A DNA stretch of 64,000 nt. Origin: Aureimonas sp. SK2. Lineage in GTDB: Bacteria; Pseudomonadota; Alphaproteobacteria; Rhizobiales; Rhizobiaceae. The stretch lies in the NCBI RefSeq assembly GCF_029813115.1, contig NZ_JAPZDS010000002.1:310001-374000 (forward strand). Direction: 5' to 3'. The notes below the pieces were generated by a model, which was not told the DNA's origin, ran no database searches, and saw only the letters and a list, made by a program, of their open reading frames with translations. Within the stretch, counting starts at the first letter, position 1; each line of letters begins with the position of its first letter. Both the position numbers and the translations under genes were made by a program. This document shows, piece by piece, positions 9,655 to 20,482 of this stretch.

Positions 9655-10641
9655 ATGCTGCGTTGGGGAATTCTGTCGGGCGCTAAGATCGCCCGCGAGC
9701 ATGTCATTCCGGCACTCCTGAAGGCGGAGGGCTGCGTCCTGGAGGGCATCGCCAGCCGCGACGCGTCGCGGGCCGAGCATCTGGCGCGCCATTTCGGCGC
9801 GCCCCGCGCCTTCGGCTCCTACGAGGCGCTGCTCGCCAGTCCCGACATCGACGCGGTCTATGTGCCGCTGCCGACGGCCAGCCACGTCGAGTGGGCCGTG
9901 AAGGCGGCGGATGCCGGCAAGCATGTGCTCGTGGAAAAGCCGCTGGCGCTGCACGCCGCCGACATCGCCCCCGTGATCGCGGCGCGGGACCGCGCGGGCG
10001 TGACCGTGGCGGAGGCCTTCATGGTACGCCACCACCCGCAATGGGCGAAGGTGCGCGAATGGATCGAGGCCGGCCGGATCGGCCGGCTTCGGTTGGTCCA
10101 GGGCGCCTTTTCCTATTTCAACGACGACCCCACCAACATGCGCAACCAGATCGATCTCGGCGGCGGCGCGCTGCCCGACATCGGCGTCTATCCTGTGGTC
10201 GCGACGCGCCTCGTCACCGGGCTGGAAGGCATGTCGGCCCGCGCGCGGATCGAGCGCGACCCGCGCTTCGGCACCGACATCCTCGCCGAATGCGAGGTCG
10301 AATTCGAAGGTTTCCGCCTCAGCTTCTACGTCGCCACGCAGCTCGCCGCGCGCCAGACCATGGTCTTTCACGGCACCGACGGCTTCATCGAGCTGGACGC
10401 GCCCTTCAACGCGGGGCTCTACGCGCAGGCCGCAGTCCACCTCCACGACCGCAGCCATGCGACTGTCGAGACCGCGCGCTTCGGCGGCGTCGACCAGTAC
10501 CGCCTCCAGGCCGAGGCCTTCGCGCGGGCGGTGGCGGGTTCGGGCGAGACCCTGTTCACGCTGGAGGAATCGGTCCGCAACCAGCGCGTGATCGACGCCT
10601 TCTACGCTTCGGCGGAGGCCGGCGGATCCGTCGCGGTCTGA
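9655..10641 (+). CDS. Gfo/Idh/MocA family oxidoreductase
   Basis: A 328-residue NAD(P)-dependent dehydrogenase, probably acting on a sugar or polyol. The N-terminal Rossmann domain opens with RWGILSGAKIA, in which the dinucleotide loop is GILSGAKIA. The family signature VEKPLALHAAD follows at about residues 100-110 with its catalytic lysine. The C-terminal alpha/beta domain contains the DIGVYPV motif near 180. An AGGGGAGG ribosome binding site precedes the ATG, 27 bp after pheT. The substrate is undetermined. Confidence 0.88.
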   Translation: MLRWGILSGAKIAREHVIPALLKAEGCVLEGIASRDASRAEHLARHFGAPRAFGSYEALLASPDIDAVYVPLPTASHVEWAVKAADAGKHVLVEKPLALHAADIAPVIAARDRAGVTVAEAFMVRHHPQWAKVREWIEAGRIGRLRLVQGAFSYFNDDPTNMRNQIDLGGGALPDIGVYPVVATRLVTGLEGMSARARIERDPRFGTDILAECEVEFEGFRLSFYVATQLAARQTMVFHGTDGFIELDAPFNAGLYAQAAVHLHDRSHATVETARFGGVDQYRLQAEAFARAVAGSGETLFTLEESVRNQRVIDAFYASAEAGGSVAV

Positions 10642-10671
10642 CCGGCCGGCCTGTTCGGCCTCGGCGGCGCG

Positions 10672-11031
10672 ATGCGGGACGAGCATCCCCATTCTCCGGC
10701 GGCTTTGGGCCGGGGTCTGGACCTCCTGCCGGGCTTCGCGGTCCTCGCGTTGCCTTTCGCCTGGGCGTTCTGGGCGCTCGGGACACCGGGCGACCTGTCG
10801 CCGTCCGAGCTCGAAGCGTCCTGGTGGTTCAGGGGCTATGTCGCCCTTCTCCTTTATGCGCCCGCGATGGCGCTTCTCTGGTTGGCGGGGCGCCTGGCGC
10901 GGCGCTGGGGACGGCCGGGCCTTCTCGTCGTCTTGCGTCTTCTGCGGTGGTCGCTGTTTCTGGTCGTCTTCGGGCCGATCCTGTTGTTTGCCGCCGCCGT
11001 CTGTCCGCCGCTCGCGCGGCTGCTGCCCTGA
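10672..11031 (+). CDS. hypothetical small membrane protein
   Basis: A 119-residue product with three hydrophobic stretches (about 20-38, 53-75 and 86-108) and no recognisable family. It begins 30 bp after the oxidoreductase on the same strand. Its GC-rich third codon positions support coding, but the exact start is uncertain because no strong ribosome binding site is seen. Confidence 0.5.
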   Translation: MRDEHPHSPAALGRGLDLLPGFAVLALPFAWAFWALGTPGDLSPSELEASWWFRGYVALLLYAPAMALLWLAGRLARRWGRPGLLVVLRLLRWSLFLVVFGPILLFAAAVCPPLARLLP

Positions 11032-11086
11032 GGTCGGGCTGTCCTCCCATGCCCACGCAAGCTCCAGGCACATTGTCGGCCTTAGT

Positions 11087-11119
11087 TTCGGCCGATCTGT
11101 CGGGCTGATCGGAGCCGAA
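11087..11119 (+). promoter_or_regulatory. stem-loop in the mepA leader
   Basis: TTCGGC-CGATC pairs with GATCG-(GA)-GCCGAA around a 9-nt loop: 11 base pairs with a two-base bulge, ending 15 nt before the mepA ATG and next to its ribosome binding site. There is no T-run, so it may affect translation or mRNA stability. Function is inferred from position only. Confidence 0.3.
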
Positions 11120-11134
11120 CGGAGGGCTCGACGC

Positions 11135-12226
11135 ATGGCTGGATCGGTGAGGCTCGGACAGGCCCTGGGGGTGGGGCTGGCGCTTTGCGTGGCGCTCACC
11201 GCCGCCGCGCGGGCCGAGCCGGCGGCGAAGGACCTCTTCTCGGCCGAGCGCGCCCCCTCGGCCGCCGCGCCGCAGAGCATCGGCTTTTATTCCAAGGGGT
11301 GCCTCGCCGGCGGTATGGAGATGCCCAAGGACGGGCCGACCTGGCAGGTGATGAAGCCCTCGCGCGACCGCGCCTATGCCCATCCCGCCATGATCGCCCT
11401 GCTCCAGCGCCTCTCGGTGGACGCCCGGCGCGAGGCGAACTGGCGCGGGCTCCTGTTCGGCGACATGGCCCAGCCGCGCGGCGGACCGATGAAAGATGGC
11501 CACGCCTCGCACCAGATCGGCCTTGACGCCGACATCTACCTGACCGAGATGCCGAACCGGCGCCTGTCGGACGACGAGCGGGACAACATGCCGCTCCCCT
11601 CCGTGATCGACAAGCGCACCCGCCACATCGACGAGCGGCGCTGGCGCCCGGAGATGATGAAGCTCATCCGCACCGCCGCCCGGGAGCCGGAGGTGGAGCG
11701 GATCTTCGTTCATCCCGGCATCAAGGAAAAGCTCTGCAAGACCGCGGGGCGCGACCGCGCCTGGCTGAACAAGGTGCGGCCGATGTACGGCCACGACTAC
11801 CACTTCCATGTCCGCATGGTCTGCCAGCCGGGCTCGCCCAATTGCGAGCCGCAGGAATCGACCGGCAAGGGCGACGGCTGCGACAAGCTGGACTGGTGGT
11901 TCGACGTGGCGCTCCAGCCGCCGCCGCCCAACGCCAAGCCCTACAAGAAGCCGCCCCCGATCTTCCTGTCCGCCCTGCCGCGCGCCTGCGCCGCCGTGCT
12001 GAAGCAGCCGGACGCGGCGACGACGCGCGTCGCCGCCCCCGCACGCGCGGCAGCGCCGCCGCCCCCGGCTCCCGCCATGGCGGACGGCTTCGATGCCGGT
12101 GCCCCGATGGCGCTGGCGCCCGAACCGGCCCCCGCCGCCCGGCCGGCCATGGCCGCCCCCGTTCCCCCTGCGGCCGTGCCGGACGACGGCCGCCTGCCCA
12201 TGCCGCGCTTCCGGCCGGGCGGCTGA
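11135..12226 (+). CDS. mepA: penicillin-insensitive murein endopeptidase
   Basis: A periplasmic LAS-type zinc peptidase that cuts D-Ala-meso-DAP cross-links in peptidoglycan. The 363-residue precursor has a signal peptide (about residues 1-28, ending ARAEP). Zinc-ligand segments are [15 protein letters not shown] (His and Asp ligands, about 124-138) and the late YHFHVRM, with a conserved cysteine-containing loop [13 protein letters not shown]. The catalytic part ends near residue 270. The remaining 90 or so residues are proline/alanine-rich and resemble a flexible tail rather than a domain. The ATG at 11135 was chosen because it starts the signal peptide and follows CGGAGGG. Confidence 0.93.
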   Translation: MAGSVRLGQALGVGLALCVALTAAARAEPAAKDLFSAERAPSAAAPQSIGFYSKGCLAGGMEMPKDGPTWQVMKPSRDRAYAHPAMIALLQRLSVDARREANWRGLLFGDMAQPRGGPMKDGHASHQIGLDADIYLTEMPNRRLSDDERDNMPLPSVIDKRTRHIDERRWRPEMMKLIRTAAREPEVERIFVHPGIKEKLCKTAGRDRAWLNKVRPMYGHDYHFHVRMVCQPGSPNCEPQESTGKGDGCDKLDWWFDVALQPPPPNAKPYKKPPPIFLSALPRACAAVLKQPDAATTRVAAPARAAAPPPPAPAMADGFDAGAPMALAPEPAPAARPAMAAPVPPAAVPDDGRLPMPRFRPGG

Positions 12227-12317
12227 GCGGACCCCACCGGCAAAACACGCCGCGTCCGTCTTTTGCCGGACGCAAGCCGATGCTATGGCGGACTTCAAAC
12301 GATTAGACGGGTGTCCC

Positions 12318-13343
12318 ATGGTCCACACCGCCGACAGCACCGATGTCCTGAAGTTTCCCATCCTGATCGGCGACATCGGCGGCACCAACGCGCGCTTCGC
12401 CCTGCTTCTCGACGCGCTGGCCGAGCCCAAGGCCTTTCCCGTCGTCCAGACCGCCGACTTTCCCAACATCGACGACGCGATCCAGGCGGCCGTCCTCGAC
12501 AAGACCTCCGTGCGCCCGGCAACCGCCGTGCTCGCCATCGCCGGTCCGGTGGACGGCGACGAGATCGACCTCACCAACTGCCCCTGGGTCGTGCGCCCGC
12601 GCACGCTGATCGACGAGCTCGGCTTCGAGGAGGTGATCGTCCTCAACGATTTCGAGGCGCAGGCGCTCGCCGTATCCGCGCTGCCGGAAAGCGGGCGCGA
12701 GGCCATCGGCGGCGGCACGGTTCGCGAGGGGGCAAGCCGGGTCGTGGTCGGGCCGGGTACGGGTCTCGGCGTCGCGGGCCTCGTGCGGGCGCGCAAGATG
12801 TGGATCCCGGTGGCCGGCGAGGGCGGCCATGTCGATCTCGGACCGCGCACGGCGCGCGATGCCGCCATATGGCCTCATCTGGAGACGATCGGCGGACGCG
12901 TCTCGGGCGAGCAGATCCTGTGCGGGCGCGGCCTCGTCAACCTCTACCGCGCCATCTGCGCCGCCGACGGCGCGGAGGCGACCCACGCGACGCCGGCCTC
13001 GGTGACAGAGGCGGCGATCAACGGGCGCGACCGGCAGTCGGTCGAGGCGGTCCAGCTCTTCGCCGTCTATCTCGGGCGGCTGGCCGGCGATCTCGCGCTT
13101 CTCTTCATGGCGCGCGGCGGCGTCTATATCGCCGGCGGCATCTTCCAGCGCATCATCCCGATCATCCAGGCGCCCGAGATGCGCGCCGCCTTCGAGGACA
13201 AGGCGCCGCACGAGGCGCTCCTGCGCGACATCCCGCTCTTCGTGATCACCCAACCTCTCGCCGCGCTCGCGGGGCTCGCCGCCTTCGCTCGCACCCCGCG
13301 CTTCTACGGGCTGGAGACGGCGGGGCGGCGCTGGGTGAAGTGA
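12318..13343 (+). CDS. glk: glucokinase
   Basis: ATP-dependent glucose phosphorylation to glucose 6-phosphate. The 341-residue product has the phosphate-1 loop [10 protein letters not shown] (about 18-27), the phosphate-2/ATP region [11 protein letters not shown] and the sugar-binding [10 protein letters not shown] with its His/Asp/Gly pattern. Length matches rhizobial glucokinases of about 340 residues. An alternative in-frame ATG at 12285 would add 11 residues; neither start has a strong ribosome binding site. Confidence 0.93.
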   Translation: MVHTADSTDVLKFPILIGDIGGTNARFALLLDALAEPKAFPVVQTADFPNIDDAIQAAVLDKTSVRPATAVLAIAGPVDGDEIDLTNCPWVVRPRTLIDELGFEEVIVLNDFEAQALAVSALPESGREAIGGGTVREGASRVVVGPGTGLGVAGLVRARKMWIPVAGEGGHVDLGPRTARDAAIWPHLETIGGRVSGEQILCGRGLVNLYRAICAADGAEATHATPASVTEAAINGRDRQSVEAVQLFAVYLGRLAGDLALLFMARGGVYIAGGIFQRIIPIIQAPEMRAAFEDKAPHEALLRDIPLFVITQPLAALAGLAAFARTPRFYGLETAGRRWVK

Positions 13344-13375
13344 GGGCGTGCCGAGCCGGATCCGGCCCGGTTTGA

Positions 13376-14032
13376 ATGGCCGTCAAGTTCGGCCTATCTT
13401 CGCGGCAGACAATCGGCGAAGTGGGGTTGGCGTTGGCAGTTCCTCGGCATGATCGCGTGACAGCGGACGAGTTTCTCCGGTGGGTCGTCGGCCAGAGCGA
13501 GCGGTTCGAGCTGGTCGACGGCCGGATCGTGCGCATGATGGTCGGGGCCAAGCAGAGCCACAACGTCGTTGCGGCCAACATCCTTGCCGCATTGCTTCCG
13601 CAGACCAAGCGCGGCGGATGTCGAACGACCGCCAGCGACACTTCTGTGCGAACCAGCCCGCAGGGCGTGCGGTACCCGGACATCGTGGTCGATTGCGGAC
13701 CGCGCGATCCGAATGCCCTGGAGGCGTCCAAGCCCGTTCTGGTCGTAGAGATTTCCTCTCCCAGCACCTCGACCCTGGATGCCACCGACAAGCTGGACGA
13801 ATATCGCGGACACGGCGACATTGCGCTGATCCTTCTCGTCGAGCCGGACGTCGTTCTGGCCAAGCTCTACCGACGCGACGCGCAAGGCATCTGGCAGGTC
13901 GAGAAGTACGACGACATCGGTCAATCCGTCGAGCTTCCCGAGATCGGCGCCACGCTGGCGCTCCGCGACGTCTACGATACGGTCGAACCGTCCGCCCTGC
14001 CGAAGCTGCGGCTCGTGGAGGACGCTGGATAG
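13376..14032 (+). CDS. Uma2 family (DUF820) PD-(D/E)XK nuclease-like protein
   Basis: A 218-residue protein, or 191 residues from an in-frame GTG at 13457 whose product would begin VTADEFLRW, the usual family start. The Uma2 core is visible: ERFELVDGRIV, then YPDIVVD and LVVEISSPS, which supply the acidic metal-binding residues of a PD-(D/E)XK fold. The biological role of Uma2 proteins is unknown; they are often scattered and repetitive in genomes. Its base composition is somewhat lower in GC than the flanking housekeeping genes, suggesting separate acquisition. Confidence 0.82.
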   Translation: MAVKFGLSSRQTIGEVGLALAVPRHDRVTADEFLRWVVGQSERFELVDGRIVRMMVGAKQSHNVVAANILAALLPQTKRGGCRTTASDTSVRTSPQGVRYPDIVVDCGPRDPNALEASKPVLVVEISSPSTSTLDATDKLDEYRGHGDIALILLVEPDVVLAKLYRRDAQGIWQVEKYDDIGQSVELPEIGATLALRDVYDTVEPSALPKLRLVEDAG

Positions 14033-14095
14033 GTTTCGCTCCGACCCGTATTCATCCCCGCGCCGACAGGCTATAGAGCCGCCGAACGAAGGTGG

Positions 14096-15901
14096 GTGGC
14101 GTTGATCGGAACGAAGAAGAGCCTGTCGCTGTCCGACGGGGCCGAGCGCGGCGAGGCGTTGCGGCTGCTGAAGCGCATTTTCGCCGAGAACGGGCGCGAG
14201 CATATTCGCGGCTATGCCTTCGCCAGCGTGTGCCTGGTGCTCGTGGCGCTCTCGACGGCGTTCCTCGCCTGGATCATGCGCGACGTGATCGACGAGATCT
14301 TCGTCGAGGGCAACCGCGCGGTCCTGTTCTCGCTCCCCTTCGCGGTGTTCGTCTCCTTCCTGGTGCGCGGACTCGCATCCTACGGCCAGGGCGTGGTGCT
14401 GGCGCGGATCGGCAACGACATCGTGGCGCGCTACCAGCGCCGGCTCTTCGCGCACCTCACCGAGCTCTCGGTCGATTTCTACGGCGAAAACCGCTCGGCC
14501 CAGCTCGCCGCCCGGATCAACCAGAACGTGACGGGCGTGCGCGAGACGCTGAACCTCACGGTCACCTCCATCGCCCGCGATCTCCTGACGCTGATCTTCC
14601 TGATCGGGGCGATGTTCTGGCAGGACTGGGTCCTGTCGCTGATCGCGCTGACCGCCGGCCCGCCGATCGCGATCATGATCGCCGGCCTGTCGCGCAAGCT
14701 GCGCAGAGCGACGCGCCAGTCGGTCGACCTCAATTCGCGGGTGCTTGGCTCCATGCAGGAGACGGCGCAAGGGATCCAAGTGGTGAAGGCCTTCACCATG
14801 GAGGAGCTCCTGCGCGAGCGCACGGACGGGCTGATCCGCCAGGCGGAGGAGCGCTCCAACCGCATCGCCGTGATCACCGAGCGCTCGGGACCGGTGACGG
14901 AGACGGTGGCGGGCCTCGCGGTCGCCGCCGTGATCGCCTGGTCGGGCTACCGCTCCATCGTCTACGGCTATTCGCCGGGCGCCATGTTCGCCTTCATCAC
15001 GGCGCTGCTCCTCGCCTACGACCCGGCGCGCCGCCTGGCGCGGCTGCAGGTGCAGCTCGAAAAGGCGCTGGTCAACGCGCGCATGATCTACGAGATCCTG
15101 GACGAGCCGCCCCGGCAGCAGGACGCAACCGACGCGAAGGCGCTCGTCGTCTCGCGCGGCGAGGTCGTGTTCGAGGACGTGCGCTTCGCCTATGCCGGCG
15201 GCGAGGACGTGATCCGGGGCTTGAGCTTCACCGCCCCGGCCGGCCGCACCACGGCGCTGGTCGGCGCCTCGGGCGGCGGCAAGTCCACCGTTCTCGCGCT
15301 CTTGGAGCGCTTCTACGATCCGGTCTCCGGACGCATCCTGATCGACGGGCAGGACATCCGCGCCGTGACCAAGCGCTCGCTGCGGACCCAGATCTCCTAC
15401 GTACCGCAGCAGCCGGTGCTGTTCGAGGGCACGATCCGCGACAACATCCGCTTCGGCCGGCCGGAGGCGGACGACGCCGCCGTGGAGGCGGCCGCACGCC
15501 GGGCGCAGGCGGAGGAGTTCATCCTCGCCCAGCCGCTCGGCTACGAGACGCCGGTCGGCGAAAGCGGCGCGACCCTGTCGGGCGGCCAGCGCCAGCGCCT
15601 GTCGATCGCCCGCGCGCTGCTGCGCGACGCCCCGATCCTGGTACTGGACGAGGCGACCTCGGCACTCGATTCGCGCTCGGAGGTTTTGGTGCAGCGGGCG
15701 CTGGAGGAGGCGATGAAGGGGCGCACCGTGCTGGTCGTCGCCCATCGCCTGTCCACCATCGTCGGGGCCGACCAGATCCTGGTGGTCGACCGCGGGCGCG
15801 TGGTCGAAGGCGGCAGCCATGCGGAGCTGATCCGGCGCGAGGGCGGGCTCTATGCGCGCTTCCATGCGCTCCAGTCGGGCGCTGGCGAGATGGTGGACTG
15901 A
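14096..15901 (+). CDS. MsbA-like ABC exporter (fused permease-ATPase)
   Basis: A 601-residue half-transporter that should act as a homodimer in the inner membrane. The N-terminal half holds six membrane helices (first at about 42-62). The C-terminal nucleotide-binding domain has Walker [10 protein letters not shown] (about 394-402), the signature LSGGQRQR (about 497) and Walker [13 protein letters not shown] (about 516-527). The family exports lipids such as lipid A core or hydrophobic compounds; the cargo here is unknown. The start is GTG, preceded by GAAGG. dapB follows after 14 bp. Confidence 0.9.
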   Translation: MALIGTKKSLSLSDGAERGEALRLLKRIFAENGREHIRGYAFASVCLVLVALSTAFLAWIMRDVIDEIFVEGNRAVLFSLPFAVFVSFLVRGLASYGQGVVLARIGNDIVARYQRRLFAHLTELSVDFYGENRSAQLAARINQNVTGVRETLNLTVTSIARDLLTLIFLIGAMFWQDWVLSLIALTAGPPIAIMIAGLSRKLRRATRQSVDLNSRVLGSMQETAQGIQVVKAFTMEELLRERTDGLIRQAEERSNRIAVITERSGPVTETVAGLAVAAVIAWSGYRSIVYGYSPGAMFAFITALLLAYDPARRLARLQVQLEKALVNARMIYEILDEPPRQQDATDAKALVVSRGEVVFEDVRFAYAGGEDVIRGLSFTAPAGRTTALVGASGGGKSTVLALLERFYDPVSGRILIDGQDIRAVTKRSLRTQISYVPQQPVLFEGTIRDNIRFGRPEADDAAVEAAARRAQAEEFILAQPLGYETPVGESGATLSGGQRQRLSIARALLRDAPILVLDEATSALDSRSEVLVQRALEEAMKGRTVLVVAHRLSTIVGADQILVVDRGRVVEGGSHAELIRREGGLYARFHALQSGAGEMVD

Positions 15902-15915
15902 AAGGGAGCGGGGCG

Positions 15916-16728
15916 ATGGACGCGATGCGGTTGGTGATTCTGGGAGCGGCGGGCCGGATGGGGCGCACCCTGGTGCGCCTCGTGCACGAGGCGCCGGGCC
16001 TCCAGGTATCCGCCGCGCTGGAGCGGCCGGGCTCGATCGCGCTCGGCACCGATGCCGGCCAGCTGGCCGGGGCGGGGCATCTCGGCATTCCCGTGACCGA
16101 CGATCTCGACGCCGCACTGTCGGGCGCCGACGGCGTGATCGACTTCACCGCGCCCGCCGCCAGCGTCGCGCTGGCGCGCGAGACGGCACGGCGCGGGCTG
16201 GTGCACGTCATCGGCACGACTGGCTGCTCGGCGGAGGACAACGCGGCCATCGCCGAGAGCGCGCGGGTCGGCGCGCGGATCGTGAAGTCCGGCAACATGA
16301 GCCTCGGCGTCAATCTTCTGGCTGTCCTGGTGGAGCAGGCGGCGCGCGCGCTGGGGCCGGACGCCTTCGACATCGAGGTCCTGGAAATGCATCACCGCCA
16401 CAAGGTGGACGCGCCGTCCGGCACGGCGCTGCTGCTGGGGCAGGCGGCGGCCGAAGGGCGGGGCATCGATCTCGCCGCCTCCGCTGTCCGCTCGCGCGAC
16501 GGCCACACCGGAGCCCGACCGGAAGGAACGATCGGTTTCGCCACGCTGCGCGGCGGCTCGGTGGTCGGCGACCACGAGGTGATCCTGGCGGGCGAGGGCG
16601 AGCGCATCACGCTGGCCCATCACGCCGAGGACCGGGCGATCTTCGCGCGCGGAGCTCTGCGCGCAGCGCTCTGGGCCAAGGACCGGCCGCCCGGTCTCTA
16701 CTCGATGCGCGACGTCCTCGGCCTCTGA
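15916..16728 (+). CDS. dapB: 4-hydroxy-tetrahydrodipicolinate reductase
   Basis: Reduces the DapA product on the diaminopimelate/lysine pathway. The 270-residue product has the dinucleotide loop [10 protein letters not shown] (about 9-18), the VIDFTAP segment, the IGTTG loop and the catalytic region [15 protein letters not shown] (about 158-172), whose histidines and lysine are the active-site residues. AAAGGGAGCGG immediately upstream is the ribosome binding site. It is probably cotranscribed with the ABC exporter and gpmA. Confidence 0.96.
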   Translation: MDAMRLVILGAAGRMGRTLVRLVHEAPGLQVSAALERPGSIALGTDAGQLAGAGHLGIPVTDDLDAALSGADGVIDFTAPAASVALARETARRGLVHVIGTTGCSAEDNAAIAESARVGARIVKSGNMSLGVNLLAVLVEQAARALGPDAFDIEVLEMHHRHKVDAPSGTALLLGQAAAEGRGIDLAASAVRSRDGHTGARPEGTIGFATLRGGSVVGDHEVILAGEGERITLAHHAEDRAIFARGALRAALWAKDRPPGLYSMRDVLGL

Positions 16729-16763
16729 TTTTCTCGTACGATTCAGCAAGGGAGCTTGAAGCC

Positions 16764-17384
16764 ATGTCCCGTACCCTCGTCCTCGTCCGCCACGGGCAGA
16801 GCGATTGGAACCTCAAGAACCTCTTCACCGGCTGGCGCGACCCGGACCTGACGGAGCAGGGCGTCGAGGAGGCGCGCGCCGCCGGCCGCCGGCTGAAGGC
16901 GGCGGGGTTGCGCTTCGACGTGGCCTTCACCAGCGTCCTGTCGCGCGCCCAGCGCACGCTGGCGCTGATCGAGGGCGAGCTCGGCCAGGGGTCGATCGAG
17001 ACCCACCGCGACCAGGCGCTCAACGAGCGCGACTACGGCGACCTCTCTGGCCTCAACAAGGACGACGCCCGCGCGAAGTGGGGCGAGGAGCAGGTCCACA
17101 TCTGGCGCCGGTCCTACGACGTGCCGCCGCCGGGTGGCGAGAGCCTGAAGGACACGGGCGCGCGCGTCTGGCCCTACTATATCCATCGCATCCAGCCGAA
17201 GGTGCTGTCGGGCGGCACCGTGATCGTCGCCGCGCACGGCAATTCGCTGCGCGCGCTGATCATGGCGCTCGACGGCCTGTCCGGCGAGGAAATCGTCGCG
17301 CAGGAACTCGCGACGGGCGTACCCATCGTCTACCGGCTCAACGCGGACTCCTCCGTCGCCTCCAAGGACGTCCTATCCGCCTGA
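16764..17384 (+). CDS. gpmA: 2,3-bisphosphoglycerate-dependent phosphoglycerate mutase
   Basis: Glycolytic interconversion of 3- and 2-phosphoglycerate. The 206-residue product has the phosphohistidine signature [10 protein letters not shown] at residues 7-16, [10 protein letters not shown] with the catalytic glutamate near 85, and the second histidine in AAHGNSLRA (about 157). It is shorter than the roughly 250-residue enterobacterial enzyme, which is normal for alphaproteobacterial GpmA. The ATG follows AAGGGAG. Confidence 0.95.
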   Translation: MSRTLVLVRHGQSDWNLKNLFTGWRDPDLTEQGVEEARAAGRRLKAAGLRFDVAFTSVLSRAQRTLALIEGELGQGSIETHRDQALNERDYGDLSGLNKDDARAKWGEEQVHIWRRSYDVPPPGGESLKDTGARVWPYYIHRIQPKVLSGGTVIVAAHGNSLRALIMALDGLSGEEIVAQELATGVPIVYRLNADSSVASKDVLSA

Positions 17385-17390
17385 TCGCCT

Positions 17391-17424
17391 CGCGCGGCCG
17401 GCTTTGCGCAGGGCCGGCCGCGCG
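17391..17424 (+). terminator. GC-rich stem-loop after gpmA
   Basis: CGCGCGGCCGGC and GCCGGCCGCGCG pair perfectly (12 bp) around a 10-nt loop, just past the gpmA stop. There is no T-run, so termination may be Rho-assisted or the hairpin may only protect the 3' end. Confidence 0.6.
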
Positions 17425-17543
17425 ACATCGAATTGTCCATAACGTGACCGGATTTAGTAGATCGTTCCTGTTCCGGCCTCGTCGGCACCGTTAGCTTCTT
17501 TCCATCGAAGCTCGGTCCCGAGGCCGGAAAGGAACCCCCGCAC

Positions 17544-18557
17544 ATGCGTCTGTCCCTGTCGCTTGGAATCGCCGCCGCCGCGCTCATGGCGCTGGCCCTG
17601 CCGGTCTCGGCCCAGACCCTCCTCAACGTCTCCTACGATCCGACGCGCGAGCTCTACCGCGACTTCAACGCGGCCTTCGCCGCGCACCGGAAGGCGGAAG
17701 GCAAGGATGCGCCGACCGTGCGCATGTCGCATGGCGGCTCCGGCGCCCAGGCAAGAACCGTGATCGACGGCCTCGACGCCGATGTCGTGACGCTGGCGCT
17801 CGAAGCCGACATCAACGCGGTCGCCAAGGCGACGGACAAGATCCCGGAAAACTGGCGCACCCTCCTGCCGCACAATTCCTCGCCCTACACGTCGACCATC
17901 GTGTTCCTGGTGCGCAAGGGCAATCCGAAGGCGATCAACGACTGGGGCGACCTCGTCAAGGACGGCGTCCAGGTGATCACGCCCAATCCCAAGACGTCGG
18001 GCGGCGCGCGCTGGAACTACCTGGCCGCCTGGGCCTGGGCCAACAAGGAATACGGCGGCGACGTCGAGAAGGTGAAGGCCTATGTCGGCGACGTCTATCG
18101 CCACGTGCCCGTGCTCGACACCGGCGCGCGCGGCTCCACCACGACCTTCGTCCAGCGCGGCATCGGCGACGTGCTGCTCGCCTGGGAGAACGAGGCCTTC
18201 CTGGCGCTGGAGGAGCTCGGTCCCGACCAGTTCGAGATCGTCGTACCCTCCATCTCGATCCTCGCCGAGCCCCCGGTCGCCCTCGTCCCGGGCAACACGG
18301 ACGCCAAGGGCACGACGGAGGTCGCCAAGGCCTATCTCGACTACCTCTACTCGCCGGAAGGCCAGACCATCTCGGCCAAGCACTTCTACCGCCCGTCCGA
18401 GCCCGAGAAGGTGACCGACAAGGCGCTCTTGGAGCGTTTCCCGCAGGTGGAACTCGTGAAGATCGACGACGCCCAGTTCGGCGGCTGGGCCAAGGCGCAG
18501 CCCGAGCATTTCGGCGACGGCGGTATCTTCGACCAGATCTACAAGCCCGCCAACTGA
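17544..18557 (+). CDS. cysP: sulfate/thiosulfate-binding periplasmic protein
   Basis: Captures sulfate or thiosulfate for the CysTWA importer. The 337-residue precursor has a signal peptide (about 1-23, ending SAQT). The mature protein begins [17 protein letters not shown], the family hallmark, followed by SHGGSGAQ, which contributes oxyanion-binding backbone groups. It is close to both Sbp and CysP, and sequence alone does not separate sulfate from thiosulfate preference. First gene of the transport operon; the next gene is 125 bp away behind a hairpin. Confidence 0.92.
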   Translation: MRLSLSLGIAAAALMALALPVSAQTLLNVSYDPTRELYRDFNAAFAAHRKAEGKDAPTVRMSHGGSGAQARTVIDGLDADVVTLALEADINAVAKATDKIPENWRTLLPHNSSPYTSTIVFLVRKGNPKAINDWGDLVKDGVQVITPNPKTSGGARWNYLAAWAWANKEYGGDVEKVKAYVGDVYRHVPVLDTGARGSTTTFVQRGIGDVLLAWENEAFLALEELGPDQFEIVVPSISILAEPPVALVPGNTDAKGTTEVAKAYLDYLYSPEGQTISAKHFYRPSEPEKVTDKALLERFPQVELVKIDDAQFGGWAKAQPEHFGDGGIFDQIYKPAN

Positions 18558-18590
18558 CGATCGTACACCCTCAGCCCAGCGCCGGACATC

Positions 18591-18634
18591 TGGCGCGGCA
18601 AGCCGGCGGTATCGCGCGCCGGCCTGCCGCGCTA
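18591..18634 (+). promoter_or_regulatory. large hairpin between cysP and cysT
   Basis: GCGCGGCA-A-GCCGGCG pairs with CGCCGGC-C-TGCCGCGC around an 8-nt loop: 15 pairs with one internal mismatch, extended by two outer pairs. The 3' side runs into TATTCTG, not a strong T-run. Such hairpins between a binding-protein gene and its permease genes often stabilise the upstream message and lower downstream expression, giving excess binding protein. That role is inference from position. Confidence 0.6.
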
Positions 18635-18682
18635 TTCTGCGGAGCGCCAGCGCCCGTCCATCGCCTCCCGACAAGGTTCCGC

Positions 18683-19576
18683 ATGGCTTCGACAACCGCC
18701 GGCCCCCCGGCCTTCCGTATTCGCCAACCGAGCGTCGTGCCGGGCTTCGGCCTTTCCATGGGCGTGACGCTCGCCTATCTCAGCCTCATCGTGCTCCTGC
18801 CGCTGGCGGCGCTGGCCGTGCGGGCCGCCGGGCTCGGCTGGTCCGACTTCCTGGTGCTCGCTACGGATCGGCGGGTCGTCTCCGCGCTCACGCTCTCCTT
18901 CGGCGCGTCCCTTGTCTCAGCCCTGATCAACGCCGTCTTCGGCCTGCTCCTCGCCTGGGTGCTCGTGCGCTACCGCTTTCCCGGCAAGCGTCTGGTGGAC
19001 GCGGCGATCGACCTGCCTTTCGCGCTGCCGACCGCCGTCGCCGGCATCGCGCTGACCGCGCTCTATGCGCCCAACGGCTGGATCGGCCAGCACTTCGCGC
19101 CGGGCGGACTCCTCGCGCCGCTCTTTGGCGAGGGGGGGCTGCGCATCGCCTATTCGCCGCTCGGCGTCGTGGTGGCGCTGACCTTCGTCTCGCTGCCCTT
19201 CGTGGTGCGCACGGTGCAGCCGGTGCTAGAGGAGATGGATTCGGAGCTCGAACAGGCCGCGGCGACGCTCGGCGCCAACCGCTTCCAGACCGTGTTCCGC
19301 GTCGTGCTGCCGACCGTGACGCCGGCGCTCCTGACGGGCTTCGCTCTCGCCCTCGCCCGCTCCATCGGCGAATACGGCTCGGTGATCTTCATCGCCGGCA
19401 ACATTCCCTACGTCTCGGAGATCGCGCCGCTCCTGATCGTGATCCGGCTGGAGGAGTTCAACTACGCCGGCGCCACGGCCGTCGCGGCGCTGATGCTCGT
19501 CATCTCCTTCGCCATCCTCCTCCTCATCAACCTCGTTCAGACCTGGAGCCGGCGGAGATATGGCCTTGGCGCTTGA
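18683..19576 (+). CDS. cysT: sulfate ABC transporter permease CysT
   Basis: One of two membrane subunits of the sulfate/thiosulfate importer. The 297-residue protein has about six membrane helices and the EAA-type ATPase-contact loop around [22 protein letters not shown] (about 190-210). The N-terminal 20 residues are cytoplasmic. Its end overlaps the start of cysW by 17 bp, indicating translational coupling. Confidence 0.94.
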   Translation: MASTTAGPPAFRIRQPSVVPGFGLSMGVTLAYLSLIVLLPLAALAVRAAGLGWSDFLVLATDRRVVSALTLSFGASLVSALINAVFGLLLAWVLVRYRFPGKRLVDAAIDLPFALPTAVAGIALTALYAPNGWIGQHFAPGGLLAPLFGEGGLRIAYSPLGVVVALTFVSLPFVVRTVQPVLEEMDSELEQAAATLGANRFQTVFRVVLPTVTPALLTGFALALARSIGEYGSVIFIAGNIPYVSEIAPLLIVIRLEEFNYAGATAVAALMLVISFAILLLINLVQTWSRRRYGLGA

Positions 19577-20465
19577 GACCACCTTGCCCGCGCCGGCCGT
19601 GACCGAGTCCGCGCGCCGCCGACGGCCCTCGCCGACGGACGAGAGCCCCGCCGTCAAGTGGACGCTGATCGCGGTGGCCATGCTGTTCCTGGCGCTGGTC
19701 CTGTTCCTGCCGCTGGTCGCCGTCTTCGTCGAGGCGCTGCGCGGGGGCGTCGCCGCCTTCGCCCAAGCGATCACCGACCCCGACGCGCTGGCCGCCATCC
19801 GCTTGACGCTGACCGTCGCCGCCATCGCGGTGCCGGTGAACCTCGTCTTCGGCCTCTGCGCCGCCTGGGCCATCGCCAAGTTCGAATTCACCGGCAAGAC
19901 GCTGCTCACCACGCTGATCGACCTGCCCTTCTCCGTCTCGCCGGTGATCGCGGGCCTCGTCTTCGTGCTTCTGTTCGGCGCGCAGGGCTATTTCCACTGG
20001 CTGGTGCAGGCGACGGGCATTCCCATCGTCTTCGCGCTGCCGGGCATCGTGCTCGCCACCGTCTTCGTCACGCTCCCCTTCGTGGCGCGCGAGCTGATCC
20101 CGCTCATGCAGGAGCAGGGTACGGGCGACGAGGAGGCGGCGATCTCGCTGGGGGCCAACGGCTGGCAGACCTTTCGGCGCGTAACGCTGCCCAACGTGAA
20201 ATGGGCGCTCCTCTACGGCGTGCTCCTGTGCAACGCGCGCGCCATGGGCGAGTTCGGGGCGGTCGCGGTGATCTCCGGCAAGATCCGCGGCGAGACCAAC
20301 ACGATGCCGCTCCATGTCGAGATCCTCTACAACGAGTATGCCTTCTCGGCAGCCTTCGCGGTGGCAACGCTGCTCGCGCTCCTCGCCCTCGTCACCCTCT
20401 GCCTCAAGACCTTCCTCGAATGGCGCTATGCCGGCGACATCAAGGCCAGCCGCGGCGGCCACTGA
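19560..20465 (+). CDS. cysW: sulfate ABC transporter permease CysW
   Basis: Second membrane subunit, pairing with CysT. The 301-residue chain has six hydrophobic helices (the first at about 38-62) after a longer cytoplasmic N-terminus and carries the coupling loop [18 protein letters not shown] (about 190-207). The region [13 protein letters not shown] near the C-terminal third is typical of CysW. Confidence 0.94.
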   Translation: MALALETTLPAPAVTESARRRRPSPTDESPAVKWTLIAVAMLFLALVLFLPLVAVFVEALRGGVAAFAQAITDPDALAAIRLTLTVAAIAVPVNLVFGLCAAWAIAKFEFTGKTLLTTLIDLPFSVSPVIAGLVFVLLFGAQGYFHWLVQATGIPIVFALPGIVLATVFVTLPFVARELIPLMQEQGTGDEEAAISLGANGWQTFRRVTLPNVKWALLYGVLLCNARAMGEFGAVAVISGKIRGETNTMPLHVEILYNEYAFSAAFAVATLLALLALVTLCLKTFLEWRYAGDIKASRGGH

Positions 20466-20482
20466 GCTATGGAACTGACTTC

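Noticed and set aside
13457-14032. Uma2 protein as a toxin-antitoxin component
   Set aside because: No partner gene is adjacent, and Uma2 proteins are usually solitary, so there is no support.
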